Assembly (NCBI RefSeq): GCF_003627755.1
Contig: NZ_CP032694.1
Span: forward strand, 3,091,501-3,155,500
DNA from: Rhizobium jaguaris
GTDB lineage: Bacteria; Pseudomonadota; Alphaproteobacteria; Rhizobiales; Rhizobiaceae
Direction of reading: 5' to 3'
Length of the DNA: 64,000 nucleotides
The stretch's first letter is position 1. Each line of letters starts with the position of its first letter. Positions 26,620 to 34,302 of the stretch are shown in pieces. A program made the translations under genes and the position numbers. The notes under the pieces were generated by a model. It did no database searches. It was not told the DNA's origin and saw only the letters and a list, made by a program, of their open reading frames with translations.

Positions 26620-27549
26620 TCACCGGGTCAAGCGTTTTGAGACTTCCCGCCCATTCACTTCTATGCGCTCGATATCATCGTAGTGCCCGACGCGGGTCAG
26701 AACATAATCCTGCGGGTCTTTCTCGATGGGTAGCTGAAGAGTGAATTGATAAGTCCTCTCGCTAATGCCGCTTCCAACAAGATGCTCTCGAAACGCCAGT
26801 TGAGCCGCTGAATGGCCCACATTAAATTGGTGATCAGAGATATCTTTCGAAAATGTCAGGGTGCCGGTGGTCGAGGGTACGGGCGTTGCATAACCAACGC
26901 CACCATAGGTACGATATCCGTGCGGATTGGCACCTTCCAAAGGCCCAACGGCGCTCGCGACGGAGCCGATCTGGCGCCGAAGTTCTGTAATCTCTTCCCA
27001 CAACAATTGTAGCTCAGGAGGCGCGGCGTTCTCGATCTGCTGTACTCCACGTGCGCGCGTTACCGGATTTATCACTTTAAAGTTCGGGCGCACCGCCTCT
27101 GCCACTGCATCTTTGAGATCGCGCCGGGCTTTATCAACTGTTTCAACATGATCGATTGAAAAAGGAATGGCTCGATGAGGAGCCACGTCGAACGGAATCT
27201 TCGTGTCCGCCGAGTACATATGAACGATGGGTTTCGCCGTCATATGACGAATACCCATTTCGTAGAACGCGTTGGGGTTTGTTTCCGACATATCTGCGAT
27301 AACAAGCTCCGCGTCGTGCAAGTGATTGATCATTTGGACGTCAATCATGCCAGGAGTTACAATAGTGTCGGACCTGACTACGTCGTAACCTGGAAAATGC
27401 GCATCAAACACTGGCTGTATTATGCCCCTTAGGAGCCAGTCTGCGCGTCTCCGAGTTTCGCTATCGGCAGCCCCGATAGGACCAACAACGAAACAGGTTT
27501 TCCTTTTGGCGGCAGCGCCATCCTTTTCGTCATCACCAGTCGGTTTCAT
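26620..27549 (-). CDS. Nucleoside 2-deoxyribosyltransferase/TIR-like domain protein
   Basis: A 309-residue protein. Residues about 16-165 carry a deoxyribosyltransferase-like signature: KTCFVVGPIGAADSETR at the first strand, then VIADMSETNPNAFYEMGIRH, the D-x-(S/T)-x-x-NPN-x-(F/Y)YE-x-G pattern shared by nucleoside deoxyribosyltransferases and some TIR-like conflict proteins. The C-terminal half (about 200-309) has YQFTLQLPIEKDPQDYVL and an ERIEVNGREVS strand pair of unknown function. It stands alone, facing the tns operon, in a visibly A/T-richer segment. A nucleotide-hydrolysing or sensing effector is plausible; substrate and activity are not predictable here. Confidence 0.65.
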   Translation of the reverse strand: MKPTGDDEKDGAAAKRKTCFVVGPIGAADSETRRRADWLLRGIIQPVFDAHFPGYDVVRSDTIVTPGMIDVQMINHLHDAELVIADMSETNPNAFYEMGIRHMTAKPIVHMYSADTKIPFDVAPHRAIPFSIDHVETVDKARRDLKDAVAEAVRPNFKVINPVTRARGVQQIENAAPPELQLLWEEITELRRQIGSVASAVGPLEGANPHGYRTYGGVGYATPVPSTTGTLTFSKDISDHQFNVGHSAAQLAFREHLVGSGISERTYQFTLQLPIEKDPQDYVLTRVGHYDDIERIEVNGREVSKRLTR

Positions 27550-28032
27550 GCGCGCGCCTTCGCTGGAAAATCATGGATTGTGTATCGCGGCACCTGTCTT
27601 GCCGTCTTCCGGCACATCCGTCAACTTTGCTTGCCATCGACCGACCATCCCCACGCGAGCGACTGCCTAAGTCTACAATCCTTGGGCCGCTACCTATAGA
27701 TGCGAGTGCGTATTAAGCCGGATTTGATGTAGTTAAGCACAGAGAAAACGGTAGGCCCGAAGGGCCTAATAAGATGCAATAGAAACAACGGCATACCGAA
27801 GTGCTTAGCTACAACTGTTTTGTATCCGTTCACGGTTCGCAGGCTAACCGTAAAAGAGAACGGCATTGCAATCCGAAACCGCAAGCCGATGCTGACGATC
27901 ATATTTAAGCTGGTGTACTCCCCTCACCGTATTATTTCGGCTTGATTCAAAGCCCCACAACCTATTCAATCGACAGTAGGACGCGCGACAATCGATTTCG
28001 CGCTGACATAGAAAATATAGAAAAGCGATAAA
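27550..28032. other. Divergent promoter region with one stem-loop
   Basis: About 480 A/T-rich bases between two divergent genes. A perfect stem-loop (TAGGCCC, GAA, GGGCCTA) sits at 27752-27768 without a T run. No RNA family or gene is recognisable. Confidence 0.45.
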
Positions 28033-29883
28033 ATGCTCACTAGCTGGCAAATCAAAAATTTCAAATCGTTTAAAGAGCCGCCGCAAGTGGACTTTTCAAC
28101 TGTGAATGTTTTAGCTGGAGCTAATAGCAGCGGGAAGAGCACCCTTATTCAAAGCATTTTGCTGTTGAAGCAGACCATCCAGTACGGCTCTCAAGATCGC
28201 GAAATCACCCTCAATGGCCCGCTTTTGCGTCTTGGGTCATTCAGTGACATACGGAACAACAGTTCATCAAATAGTAATTTCACCGTCGCTTTTGACATGA
28301 AGGTTCTACGCGGGGGCGGACCGAATCAGCTCCGTCCCGATTGGGCGAGATCAGCCGGTTATTCCTTGTATTCTGGGAATTCCGTAACGTGGGAAAGAAT
28401 ATCCCTATTTCTAGATTACGCAGACTTAACCGAAGATACCTTTCCGAGACTTGATATCGCCGAGACACGCAAACCGCCAAGCTTGACGAGGCTCAACCTC
28501 GAAATACAAGGTTCTTTGGACGATCAAAAAGAAATTAATACCTGGGAATTTACGCTAAACCCGGAAGGCCGATGGCCATATCACGCCAACTTAGATCCAA
28601 CGAGCCAGAAAGAAGTTATTGACGGCAGGCCGGACGGCAGGGTGAACGGGGGTCTTATTTCCCATTTCTTGCCCGAGATAGCTGTTGTCGATTACAACGC
28701 GACCGAACTTGCAGTGAACAATATTGTGGAAACAATATTCGAGCCTAGCTTTCTCGGCCGCCGTGCGAGCAATGACGAAACGCTCTCACCCGAAGTTGTC
28801 AGTCTTATCAACGACTGGCTAACAAAGCATGACCCAGCCGCAGAGCTTCTAGCAGGTGGTCCGGTGCTCGCATCACAAGCAAACCAGCGCTTCTCACGTA
28901 TTGCTCGCCCACAATTTATGACTGGCATACTCGGAAGCAATCGAGTTCGCTCCGCCGCTACTGCCGAGGCTGCAGCAGACTTGGAGCAATTGAAAGCAAA
29001 TGTGAAGGCGACGCTCTTAAGTGAACGAAAGCCGGAGCGCGCTGTCGCAGCAGGACGTTCGACTGGCCTGAACTACGCCGTCAGCTACATAAGCGATTTT
29101 TTCCGATTCGGCGTGAGATATCTCGGACCTCTCAGAGAGGGTCCCCGACCCGTTTATCAACCGGAGGCGTTAGAGGGATTGACCGATGTTGGCTATAAAG
29201 GAGAGCACACCGCAGCGGTTTTCGAACTGAATAAACACAACCGAGTGCAGTATATTAAACCGCCGAAGGAAGGCACCGACGACTACTATGTCGCCACAGC
29301 CGTGCAAGCCTCGGACTCGTTGGAAAATGCTGCCGCGGAATGGCTTGTTTATTTGGGTGTAGCCGCGTCGGTGCAAACAATCGACTCTGGAGTTTTTGGA
29401 AACCGAATGCAGGTTTCCATCGAGAAAGGCGCCGAACCTCATGATCTAACAAACGTAGGGGTCGGCGTTAGCCAAGTCCTTCCCATCCTCGTAACAGCTC
29501 TGCTCGCTCCTCGGGGTAGTCTACTGATTTTTGAACAGCCAGAGCTTCATTTGCATCCAAAAGTTCAGGCGCGGCTCGCAGATTTCTTTTTGGCACTAGG
29601 GATCGATGGAAAACAGACCCTGCTCGAGACGCACAGCGAATACTTGGTAGATCGCTTGCGCTTTCGGATCGCGACATCCGAAGAAGACAATATTCGGCCG
29701 TTAGTGAAGATACTCTTTTCAGAGAAGCACGACGGATGCTCGGCTCTGACGCCGGTTGAAATTAGCGAGTTCGGCGCAATTCTGAATTGGCCGGCGGATT
29801 TCTTCGAACAATCTCAAAAGGAAATCAGTAGGATCGTCCAAGCTGCAGCTCGCAAGCGAAAAAATAGGACGCACAAGGGCTGA
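28033..29883 (+). CDS. AAA ATPase with DUF3696-type C-terminus (OLD/RecF-like)
   Basis: A 616-residue ATPase. Residues 29-37 are Walker A (GANSSGKST) in the SMC/OLD-like context IKNFKSFKEPPQVDFSTVNVL-then-LAG, and QSILLLKQT follows. The C-terminal head has the signature GVGVSQVLPIL, Walker B LLIFEQPELHLHP and the ETHSEYLVDRL motif with its conserved Thr-His-Ser. ISEFGAILNWPADFFEQ near the end is the DUF3696 segment. There is no Toprim nuclease domain, so effector activity, if any, must come from the partner gene, which starts one base after the stop. Such pairs are frequent in phage-defence islands. Confidence 0.85.
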   Translation: MLTSWQIKNFKSFKEPPQVDFSTVNVLAGANSSGKSTLIQSILLLKQTIQYGSQDREITLNGPLLRLGSFSDIRNNSSSNSNFTVAFDMKVLRGGGPNQLRPDWARSAGYSLYSGNSVTWERISLFLDYADLTEDTFPRLDIAETRKPPSLTRLNLEIQGSLDDQKEINTWEFTLNPEGRWPYHANLDPTSQKEVIDGRPDGRVNGGLISHFLPEIAVVDYNATELAVNNIVETIFEPSFLGRRASNDETLSPEVVSLINDWLTKHDPAAELLAGGPVLASQANQRFSRIARPQFMTGILGSNRVRSAATAEAAADLEQLKANVKATLLSERKPERAVAAGRSTGLNYAVSYISDFFRFGVRYLGPLREGPRPVYQPEALEGLTDVGYKGEHTAAVFELNKHNRVQYIKPPKEGTDDYYVATAVQASDSLENAAAEWLVYLGVAASVQTIDSGVFGNRMQVSIEKGAEPHDLTNVGVGVSQVLPILVTALLAPRGSLLIFEQPELHLHPKVQARLADFFLALGIDGKQTLLETHSEYLVDRLRFRIATSEEDNIRPLVKILFSEKHDGCSALTPVEISEFGAILNWPADFFEQSQKEISRIVQAAARKRKNRTHKG

Positions 29884-29884
29884 C

Positions 29885-30967
29885 ATGCTTCATATATATT
29901 TGGATACAGCTTTGCTGGCGATTCCCAACTACGCTTATGGCATGACATCCGCCGAAGTACAGGAATTGCTTGATAGGGTAACACATTTCTCAACCATTCT
30001 TTCTGAGAAGTTACCTTTGAGAATCGTAGTGGCGGACGACGCCGAGAGCGAGCTCGATCAAGACTTTCCCACACACGAGAGCATTCAAGAGTTCCTCGAG
30101 CAAGAGCAGCTGACGGACTTCTATTCGACAAACGACTTATTATCTCAATACCTTACCATCCTTGGAAAAGCTTCTCGGCCGATAGATCTTGGTACGTTCG
30201 AAGTACACCAAGCATCAGATTTTTCATCTGATCCAGAGCTTCCACCCGGCCTTGGTCCAGCCGATCTTTTAGCGGAATCGCAAAGGGTCTTCGCAACTGT
30301 GGCTGTTCGAGCCGATGCAAGTGCCACCGCGTGGTGGGTGGGTTCAGCCATGAACGGTACGTCTAACCAGTCATTCGACGTGAGCGCGTCGGTCGTCGCC
30401 GCGTCACACGACCCGGCCCCTGTCGACGGTGCCTTGCCTTTCTCTTTTACCCGTGCGGCACGCACGATAGAACGATTAAAAGACCTCGTGGATTCCAATT
30501 CAGCGGAGGTCCTTTGGAAAGCTGCGCGGTCGCCCGAAGAATTGCACATGGCCATAACGCTTGGAGCCCTTGCAGTTCGTCGATCGATGCATCCAGAATC
30601 AGGTCTGGAAGACTTGCTGACTTTCACCGTTGGGACAGAGTTCGCCGCCAGCTTAATAACTCATCAATGTGGTGGCTCCCAGAATTATTCCTCAACAACG
30701 TTCCAACGTTGCTGCCAAGTAATTGCTGACATTGGCGTTGTGGAAACGAAAATTATGGGGCGTCCAACTCAAATTCGCCGTGAGGCTGATAACTCTGGAG
30801 CCTATCGGGTACACATCACTAAAGGCCACCAAGCGTTGCGATTGTTATATTGGGATACGCCTGGAGGTATCGAGTTTGCCAATGTCGAAGTGAAGAAAAA
30901 AATTGCGATAGAAGCGGGAAACATCGCCCAGCGGAAAAACGTCTGCATTAAACAAGTCCTCGATTGA
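29885..30967 (+). CDS. Unrecognised partner of the DUF3696 ATPase
   Basis: A 360-residue protein whose ATG begins one base after the ATPase stop, so the two are almost certainly a unit. I recognise no family. The N-terminus MLHIYLDTALLAIP resembles the first strand of a PIN-like nuclease (hydrophobic strand ending in D), and acidic residues follow in VVADDAESELDQDF, but the rest of a PIN site is not clear. The middle is Ser/Ala/Asp-rich, and the C-terminal part (FQRCCQVIADIGVV, YRVHITKGHQALRLLYW) may be a winged-helix or beta-rich domain. Working guess: effector or adaptor gated by the ATPase. Confidence 0.75.
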   Translation: MLHIYLDTALLAIPNYAYGMTSAEVQELLDRVTHFSTILSEKLPLRIVVADDAESELDQDFPTHESIQEFLEQEQLTDFYSTNDLLSQYLTILGKASRPIDLGTFEVHQASDFSSDPELPPGLGPADLLAESQRVFATVAVRADASATAWWVGSAMNGTSNQSFDVSASVVAASHDPAPVDGALPFSFTRAARTIERLKDLVDSNSAEVLWKAARSPEELHMAITLGALAVRRSMHPESGLEDLLTFTVGTEFAASLITHQCGGSQNYSSTTFQRCCQVIADIGVVETKIMGRPTQIRREADNSGAYRVHITKGHQALRLLYWDTPGGIEFANVEVKKKIAIEAGNIAQRKNVCIKQVLD

Positions 30968-31020
30968 AGTAGTTGTCGCGTGCGACCTTTGGGGCAATTT
31001 CACCGCCCATGAAGAGGAGA

Positions 31021-31047
31021 AAGCCAGCGTCAAATAGGCTGGCTTTC
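31021..31047. terminator. Bidirectional terminator between convergent genes
   Basis: A nine-pair stem AAAGCCAGC / GCTGGCTTT around a nine-base loop, with A and T tracts at its outer edges. It separates the ATPase pair (plus strand) from the phage lysis genes (minus strand). Confidence 0.8.
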
Positions 31048-31056
31048 GTTACCCGT

Positions 31057-31380
31057 TTATTCAATAACACGTCGGGAAAACCATTTCTGAAACAGAACTT
31101 CCGTCCCGCGCGGCCCGAGGTACGCTAGCCCCGCTATCAGGCCGGTTGTCGCGGGCGGCCCGACGTTCAGATAGGAGGCAATCCCCTCCCCGATGAATGC
31201 CATGCCAAAGGCAACCGGGACTTCCCAAAGCAGTTCGATGCCAAAGAACTTCCGCCGCCCCTTGCGGGCTTCATTGCTATGCCACATAGCGCGGCCCATC
31301 ATGGCACCGACGATGGTCGAGAGCGCGCCTCCACCCCAGGCATTCAGCAGCTCATAGAGCGAGTTGTATTTATCGGACAT
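31057..31380 (-). CDS. Phage holin-like membrane protein
   Basis: A 107-residue protein with hydrophobic segments around 14-30, 48-68 and 74-90 (GALSTIVGAMMGRAMW, VPVAFGMAFIGEGIASYL, GLIAGLAYLGPRGTEVLF) and a basic C-terminus. The topology and the GLIAGLAYLG then charged tail recall lambda-S-type holins, which permeabilise the inner membrane to release endolysin. The ATG at 31380 shares bases with the Rz1-like stop. It is last in a spanin-holin-endolysin cassette on the minus strand. Confidence 0.65.
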   Translation of the reverse strand: MSDKYNSLYELLNAWGGGALSTIVGAMMGRAMWHSNEARKGRRKFFGIELLWEVPVAFGMAFIGEGIASYLNVGPPATTGLIAGLAYLGPRGTEVLFQKWFSRRVIE

Positions 31381-31598
31381 CAATCAGACTTTCCGCAGTA
31401 GAGGGCATAGCGTCCGCGATGCCGAGCGATGTTGACAGCAACCCTCCGGTCGTGACCGACAAGGTATGTGTTGGTTTCTGGCAGCGGATCGATCGGCACC
31501 AGAAGGTCGCACGGTTCAATCGCCTTGGCGGTTGGGCTACAAGCAGCCGCCGAGCAACAGGCACAAATCAGCATCATCAGCCTGAAGAGATTGTTCAT
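31380..31598 (-). CDS. Rz1-like outer-membrane spanin lipoprotein
   Basis: A 72-residue protein with a lipoprotein signal (MNNLFRLMMLICACCSAAAC, a cysteine at about residue 20 being the likely lipid site), then a short PCDLLVPIDPLPETNTYLVG region. It starts inside the Rz-like gene in another frame, the classic nested spanin arrangement. The o-spanin spans the periplasm with the i-spanin to disrupt the outer membrane at lysis. Confidence 0.7.
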   Translation of the reverse strand: MNNLFRLMMLICACCSAAACSPTAKAIEPCDLLVPIDPLPETNTYLVGHDRRVAVNIARHRGRYALYCGKSD

Positions 31599-31761
31599 CG
31601 ATCTTTTGTCCGTCTTTGAGGATGGTAACGCGGCCAGCCTGTAGGGTCGCCGCAATCTCGGATTTGGCCGCGTGTCTGCCGAGCAGATAAGCGGGCGCAA
31701 ATGCCAAGGCGGCACCGATCACGATGCCGCCTCCGATCTTGATGTAGTCGAATGGGGTCAT
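31537..31761 (-). CDS. Rz-like inner-membrane spanin
   Basis: A 74-residue protein: MTPFDYIKIGGG then one N-terminal membrane helix (IVIGAALAFAPAYLLG) and a short charged periplasmic helix (AAKSEIAATLQAGRVTILKDG). Its start overlaps the endolysin stop by ATGA and its 3' half overlaps the Rz1-like gene in another frame. It is shorter than lambda Rz but fits a minimal i-spanin. Confidence 0.65.
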   Translation of the reverse strand: MTPFDYIKIGGGIVIGAALAFAPAYLLGRHAAKSEIAATLQAGRVTILKDGQKIDEQSLQADDADLCLLLGGCL

Positions 31762-32402
31762 GACAGCTTCCGCCATGCCAGATAAACCGTGAGGCAGACA
31801 ACCATCACCGCGATAGCCATCCGCAGCCAATCGCCGGACGAGAGATCACCTTGTTGCGCCGTGACAACCTCGACGGCTTTTACAAGCGGCTCCTGCGCAA
31901 CGGGTGCCGCCGTGCCGACGCCGCCGGCAACAAGCGCGACCGCCTTGGACTTTGCTTGCGCGTCGGTCTCAGCCTTTTGTTTCGCGCCGGCAATGGGTCC
32001 CTTTGACGAGTATTGCTCCCAAGGCAGTTGCCAATGGGGCCCATCCTTGAAGGTTTTCCAGTCCCCGCCCCACTCGATAGCAATGCGGAGTTCCTTTGCC
32101 GCCTGTTTCATAGCCTTGGCGATCTTGTGGTAAAGCGGCCAATCCCAAGAGACCGACCCGTTGACGACCGGCGCGAGATCGACCGCATGCCCATAGCCGT
32201 TCTCTGCGCGTAGATGACGCGAGTTCATCGTCGTGGACGCGCCGGATGCGACCATGTCCTTTTGCCGTCCAATGTCACGGACGCCCTCAAGCACCGTGAA
32301 ATCAACTTCGGTGATCTGGATCGCGCGTCGGACCAGGCGAACGAGATCGGGGTGCACGCCAAAAAGACGCGAATTGCTCCGCGCCGACAGCGAGTAAGCC
32401 AT
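31758..32402 (-). CDS. Phage endolysin, M15-type peptidase with C-terminal membrane anchor
   Basis: A 214-residue protein. The catalytic part shows the zinc peptidase pattern of L-alanyl-D-glutamate/D-Ala-D-Ala peptidases: SRHLRAENGYGHAVDLAP, with the S-x-H-x(6)-D-type metal site, and DGPHWQLPW carrying the second histidine. After an Ala/Lys-rich linker there is a C-terminal hydrophobic helix (WLRMAIAVMVVCLTVYLAW), so it may be membrane-tethered and released by the holin. The start at 32402 is preferred to an upstream one because MAYSLSARSN is typical of the family. Confidence 0.85.
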   Translation of the reverse strand: MAYSLSARSNSRLFGVHPDLVRLVRRAIQITEVDFTVLEGVRDIGRQKDMVASGASTTMNSRHLRAENGYGHAVDLAPVVNGSVSWDWPLYHKIAKAMKQAAKELRIAIEWGGDWKTFKDGPHWQLPWEQYSSKGPIAGAKQKAETDAQAKSKAVALVAGGVGTAAPVAQEPLVKAVEVVTAQQGDLSSGDWLRMAIAVMVVCLTVYLAWRKLS

Positions 32403-32496
32403 AATTTCTCTCCATATTTTGGGGTAAAATTTGCACCACTTATATTTACATGGTGCATAATATGCCCTATGTTTACCCCCTCGAAGTGAGGGGCAC

Positions 32497-32739
32497 ATGG
32501 GCAAACTGGTTCAGATCGGAAACGTCATCATTCGGATTTATGCGAATCATCATTTGCCTCCGCACTTCCACATTCTCACGCCTGATGGGGATGCATTGGT
32601 GGAGATCGCGACACTGGAAATCCTGCGTGGTAAGCTCGCACGCAAGGCGCAAGATACCGCCCTCGAATGGGCAGCAAAGAACAAGGCAGCTATTGCCGCC
32701 GAGTGGAACCGGACCAATCCCCGCTTTCCAATCGCTTGA
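32497..32739 (+). CDS. DUF4160 protein, possible toxin-antitoxin partner
   Basis: An 80-residue protein. MGKLVQIGNVIIRIYANHH then LPPHFHILTPDGDALVEI is the typical DUF4160 pattern, with the conserved PPHFH. AGTGAGGGG lies just ahead of the ATG. It is followed after 15 bases by a DUF2442-plus-HTH gene; DUF4160/DUF2442 pairs occur widely on mobile DNA and have been proposed as toxin-antitoxin-like. Here the pair is on the opposite strand to the phage lysis genes and looks like a moron. Confidence 0.8.
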   Translation: MGKLVQIGNVIIRIYANHHLPPHFHILTPDGDALVEIATLEILRGKLARKAQDTALEWAAKNKAAIAAEWNRTNPRFPIA

Positions 32740-32754
32740 GGAAGGGAAACAGAA

Positions 32755-33234
32755 ATGGATATGCCGCGAATTGAAAGCGTAACGCCTACGTCAAACATGA
32801 CACTGGCAATAAAGTGGAAGGGTGGCACTGAATCTTCTGCAAACCTAGTTGGCTGGATTGCGACCGGCGGCGAATTGCTCGCCCCCCTCAAGTCTCCCGA
32901 TGTCTGGAAAACCGCCGCAGTTGCCGACTATGGCGCAACGGTCGAATGGGCCGGCGAAGATTTGGCGATCGATGCCTATCACCTCTTCCAGATCGCCGAA
33001 GACCAACGCGATTTCAATGCCGGGGATCTACGGAAATGGCAGGAAGAGATAGGGCTTTCGAATAACGAGGCGGCGGACTTCCTTGGAGTTACCCTTCGCA
33101 CATGGAAGAACTATCGCGCGGGTGCTCCGGTCAGCCATGCCGTCAAGATGCTGTTACGTGCAAGTCAACGCGACCCGCTCTTGATGCATGCGCATTACCG
33201 GCCGCGTCAGAATGGCAGGCCGAAAGCTGCTTAG
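32755..33234 (+). CDS. DUF2442 domain protein with C-terminal helix-turn-helix
   Basis: A 159-residue protein. Residues 1-75 match DUF2442 (ESVTPTSNMTLAIKWKGG, LLAPLKSPDVWKTAAV, VEWAGEDLAIDA). Residues about 85-145 form an XRE-like HTH (LRKWQEEIGLSNNEAADFLG, TLRTWKNYRAGAPV). The DNA-binding half suggests an antitoxin/autorepressor for the DUF4160 protein just upstream. GAAGG precedes the ATG. Confidence 0.8.
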   Translation: MDMPRIESVTPTSNMTLAIKWKGGTESSANLVGWIATGGELLAPLKSPDVWKTAAVADYGATVEWAGEDLAIDAYHLFQIAEDQRDFNAGDLRKWQEEIGLSNNEAADFLGVTLRTWKNYRAGAPVSHAVKMLLRASQRDPLLMHAHYRPRQNGRPKAA

Positions 33235-33290
33235 CCAACAGGCCATTCATATTTCAATCATTACTGGCACCTGCAACATCTGGAGAAACG

Positions 33291-33539
33291 ATGATTGGAC
33301 GCTGCGCCATGTGCAAAAGGCAACTCGATCTCGAAGGAGATCCACTTTCCGGGAACACGGGGGGTGATTGCTGGGGATGCGTCGGGCATATGGAGGCTTT
33401 TTGTGGCGGCGATCCGCAAGAGAACATTTCGATTGGATTCGTTGCAAAAGAAATCGAGTGGGGTTGGAGAGAACGCGACGGAAGACCGAAGCCTCAATCG
33501 TTCTTCCTGTCAAATCCGCAATATTGGCCTAGTGAATGA
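33291..33539 (+). CDS. Small cysteine-rich hypothetical protein
   Basis: An 82-residue protein starting MIGRCAMCKRQLDLEGD, with a second pair in DCWGCVGHME. The two CxxC pairs suggest a zinc ribbon. TGGAGAA lies just before the ATG. Function unknown; it may be part of the same moron cluster as the DUF4160/DUF2442 pair. Confidence 0.6.
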   Translation: MIGRCAMCKRQLDLEGDPLSGNTGGDCWGCVGHMEAFCGGDPQENISIGFVAKEIEWGWRERDGRPKPQSFFLSNPQYWPSE

Positions 33540-33582
33540 CTGTTTGGAGGAAGATCAACCCTCTCTCCTGAAAAGCTCTGGC

Positions 33583-34300
33583 CTAGTTCTCATCAATCCG
33601 CCCGAAGCGGCGAGGCGTAAGGAAAACCGGAGGCGTGGCGGGCGTGCCCGGCGCGCTACTCGGCGCAACCTTCCCGGCCGTATCGGCGGCTTCAAGCGGT
33701 TCGACACCTTCGCGCCTGCCGCCGCCCTCGTCTTCGGTCGCCGACTTGCCGTCGTAAAGTCGTCCCGACACGTCAACCTCAAAGCCCGTTGTCTTCGCAT
33801 ACTTAGAGCGTGCCGTTTTGATGATGTACGGCACGCCATCAAGTCCGGGCGAACATCTGCGACGAGTAGAGGCAAGCCCGCCCCAATTTCGGCATCGCCT
33901 AGTACCGTTACCGAAACAGCGCCCTCCCCGCGTGCAAGCTCTTTCGCTTTCGCGCGCGTGGCCTTGTCCGCTTCTGCTGGCGAGAAAAAGGCATCGGGAA
34001 TGCGATAGACGCTATCGCCATCCGCATCCGCATCGGCTTCAACCTCCACACGCTGCGCCTTGTCCGCGTCCTGATAGTAAGACACCACCTTGCGATACTT
34101 CGTGCGGTCGTTGATATCGACTTTCAACGTGCCGGTTTTGATGACGGCGGGCGTGAGGATGACAGAGCCGAGAGACGCGCCGGAAACCGACAGACCGGAG
34201 CCGCGCCGGGCATACAGTAGCCGCCGCTGCTTGATGGCAAACAGGGCGTTGTGCCGATCTGCCAGCCGCCGAAGGAAATGGATGTTTGTTCGTCCTGCCG
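33583..34300 (-). pseudogene. Phage late-control protein D (tail hub), truncated and frameshifted
   Basis: A continuous minus-strand reading with no proper start (FLRRLADRHNALFAIKQRR, then LYARRGSGLSVSG and KVDINDRTKYRKVVSYYQD) leads into DAFFSPAEADKATRAKAK and LPLLVADVRPDL, then shifts by one base into DGVPYIIKTARSKY and FEVDVSGRLYDG, ending at 33583. This is the C-terminal two-thirds of gpD-type tail proteins of P2/Mu-like phages. The N-terminus is missing at the junction with the adjacent MNT-HEPN gene, and a one-base loss near 33830 breaks the frame. With the lysis genes it marks a collapsed prophage. Confidence 0.8.
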
Positions 34301-34302
34301 GC

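Noticed and set aside
28033..30967. Retron or Septu-type assignment for the ATPase pair
   Set aside because: No reverse transcriptase, msr/msd RNA or HNH nuclease is visible; the partner does not resemble PtuB.
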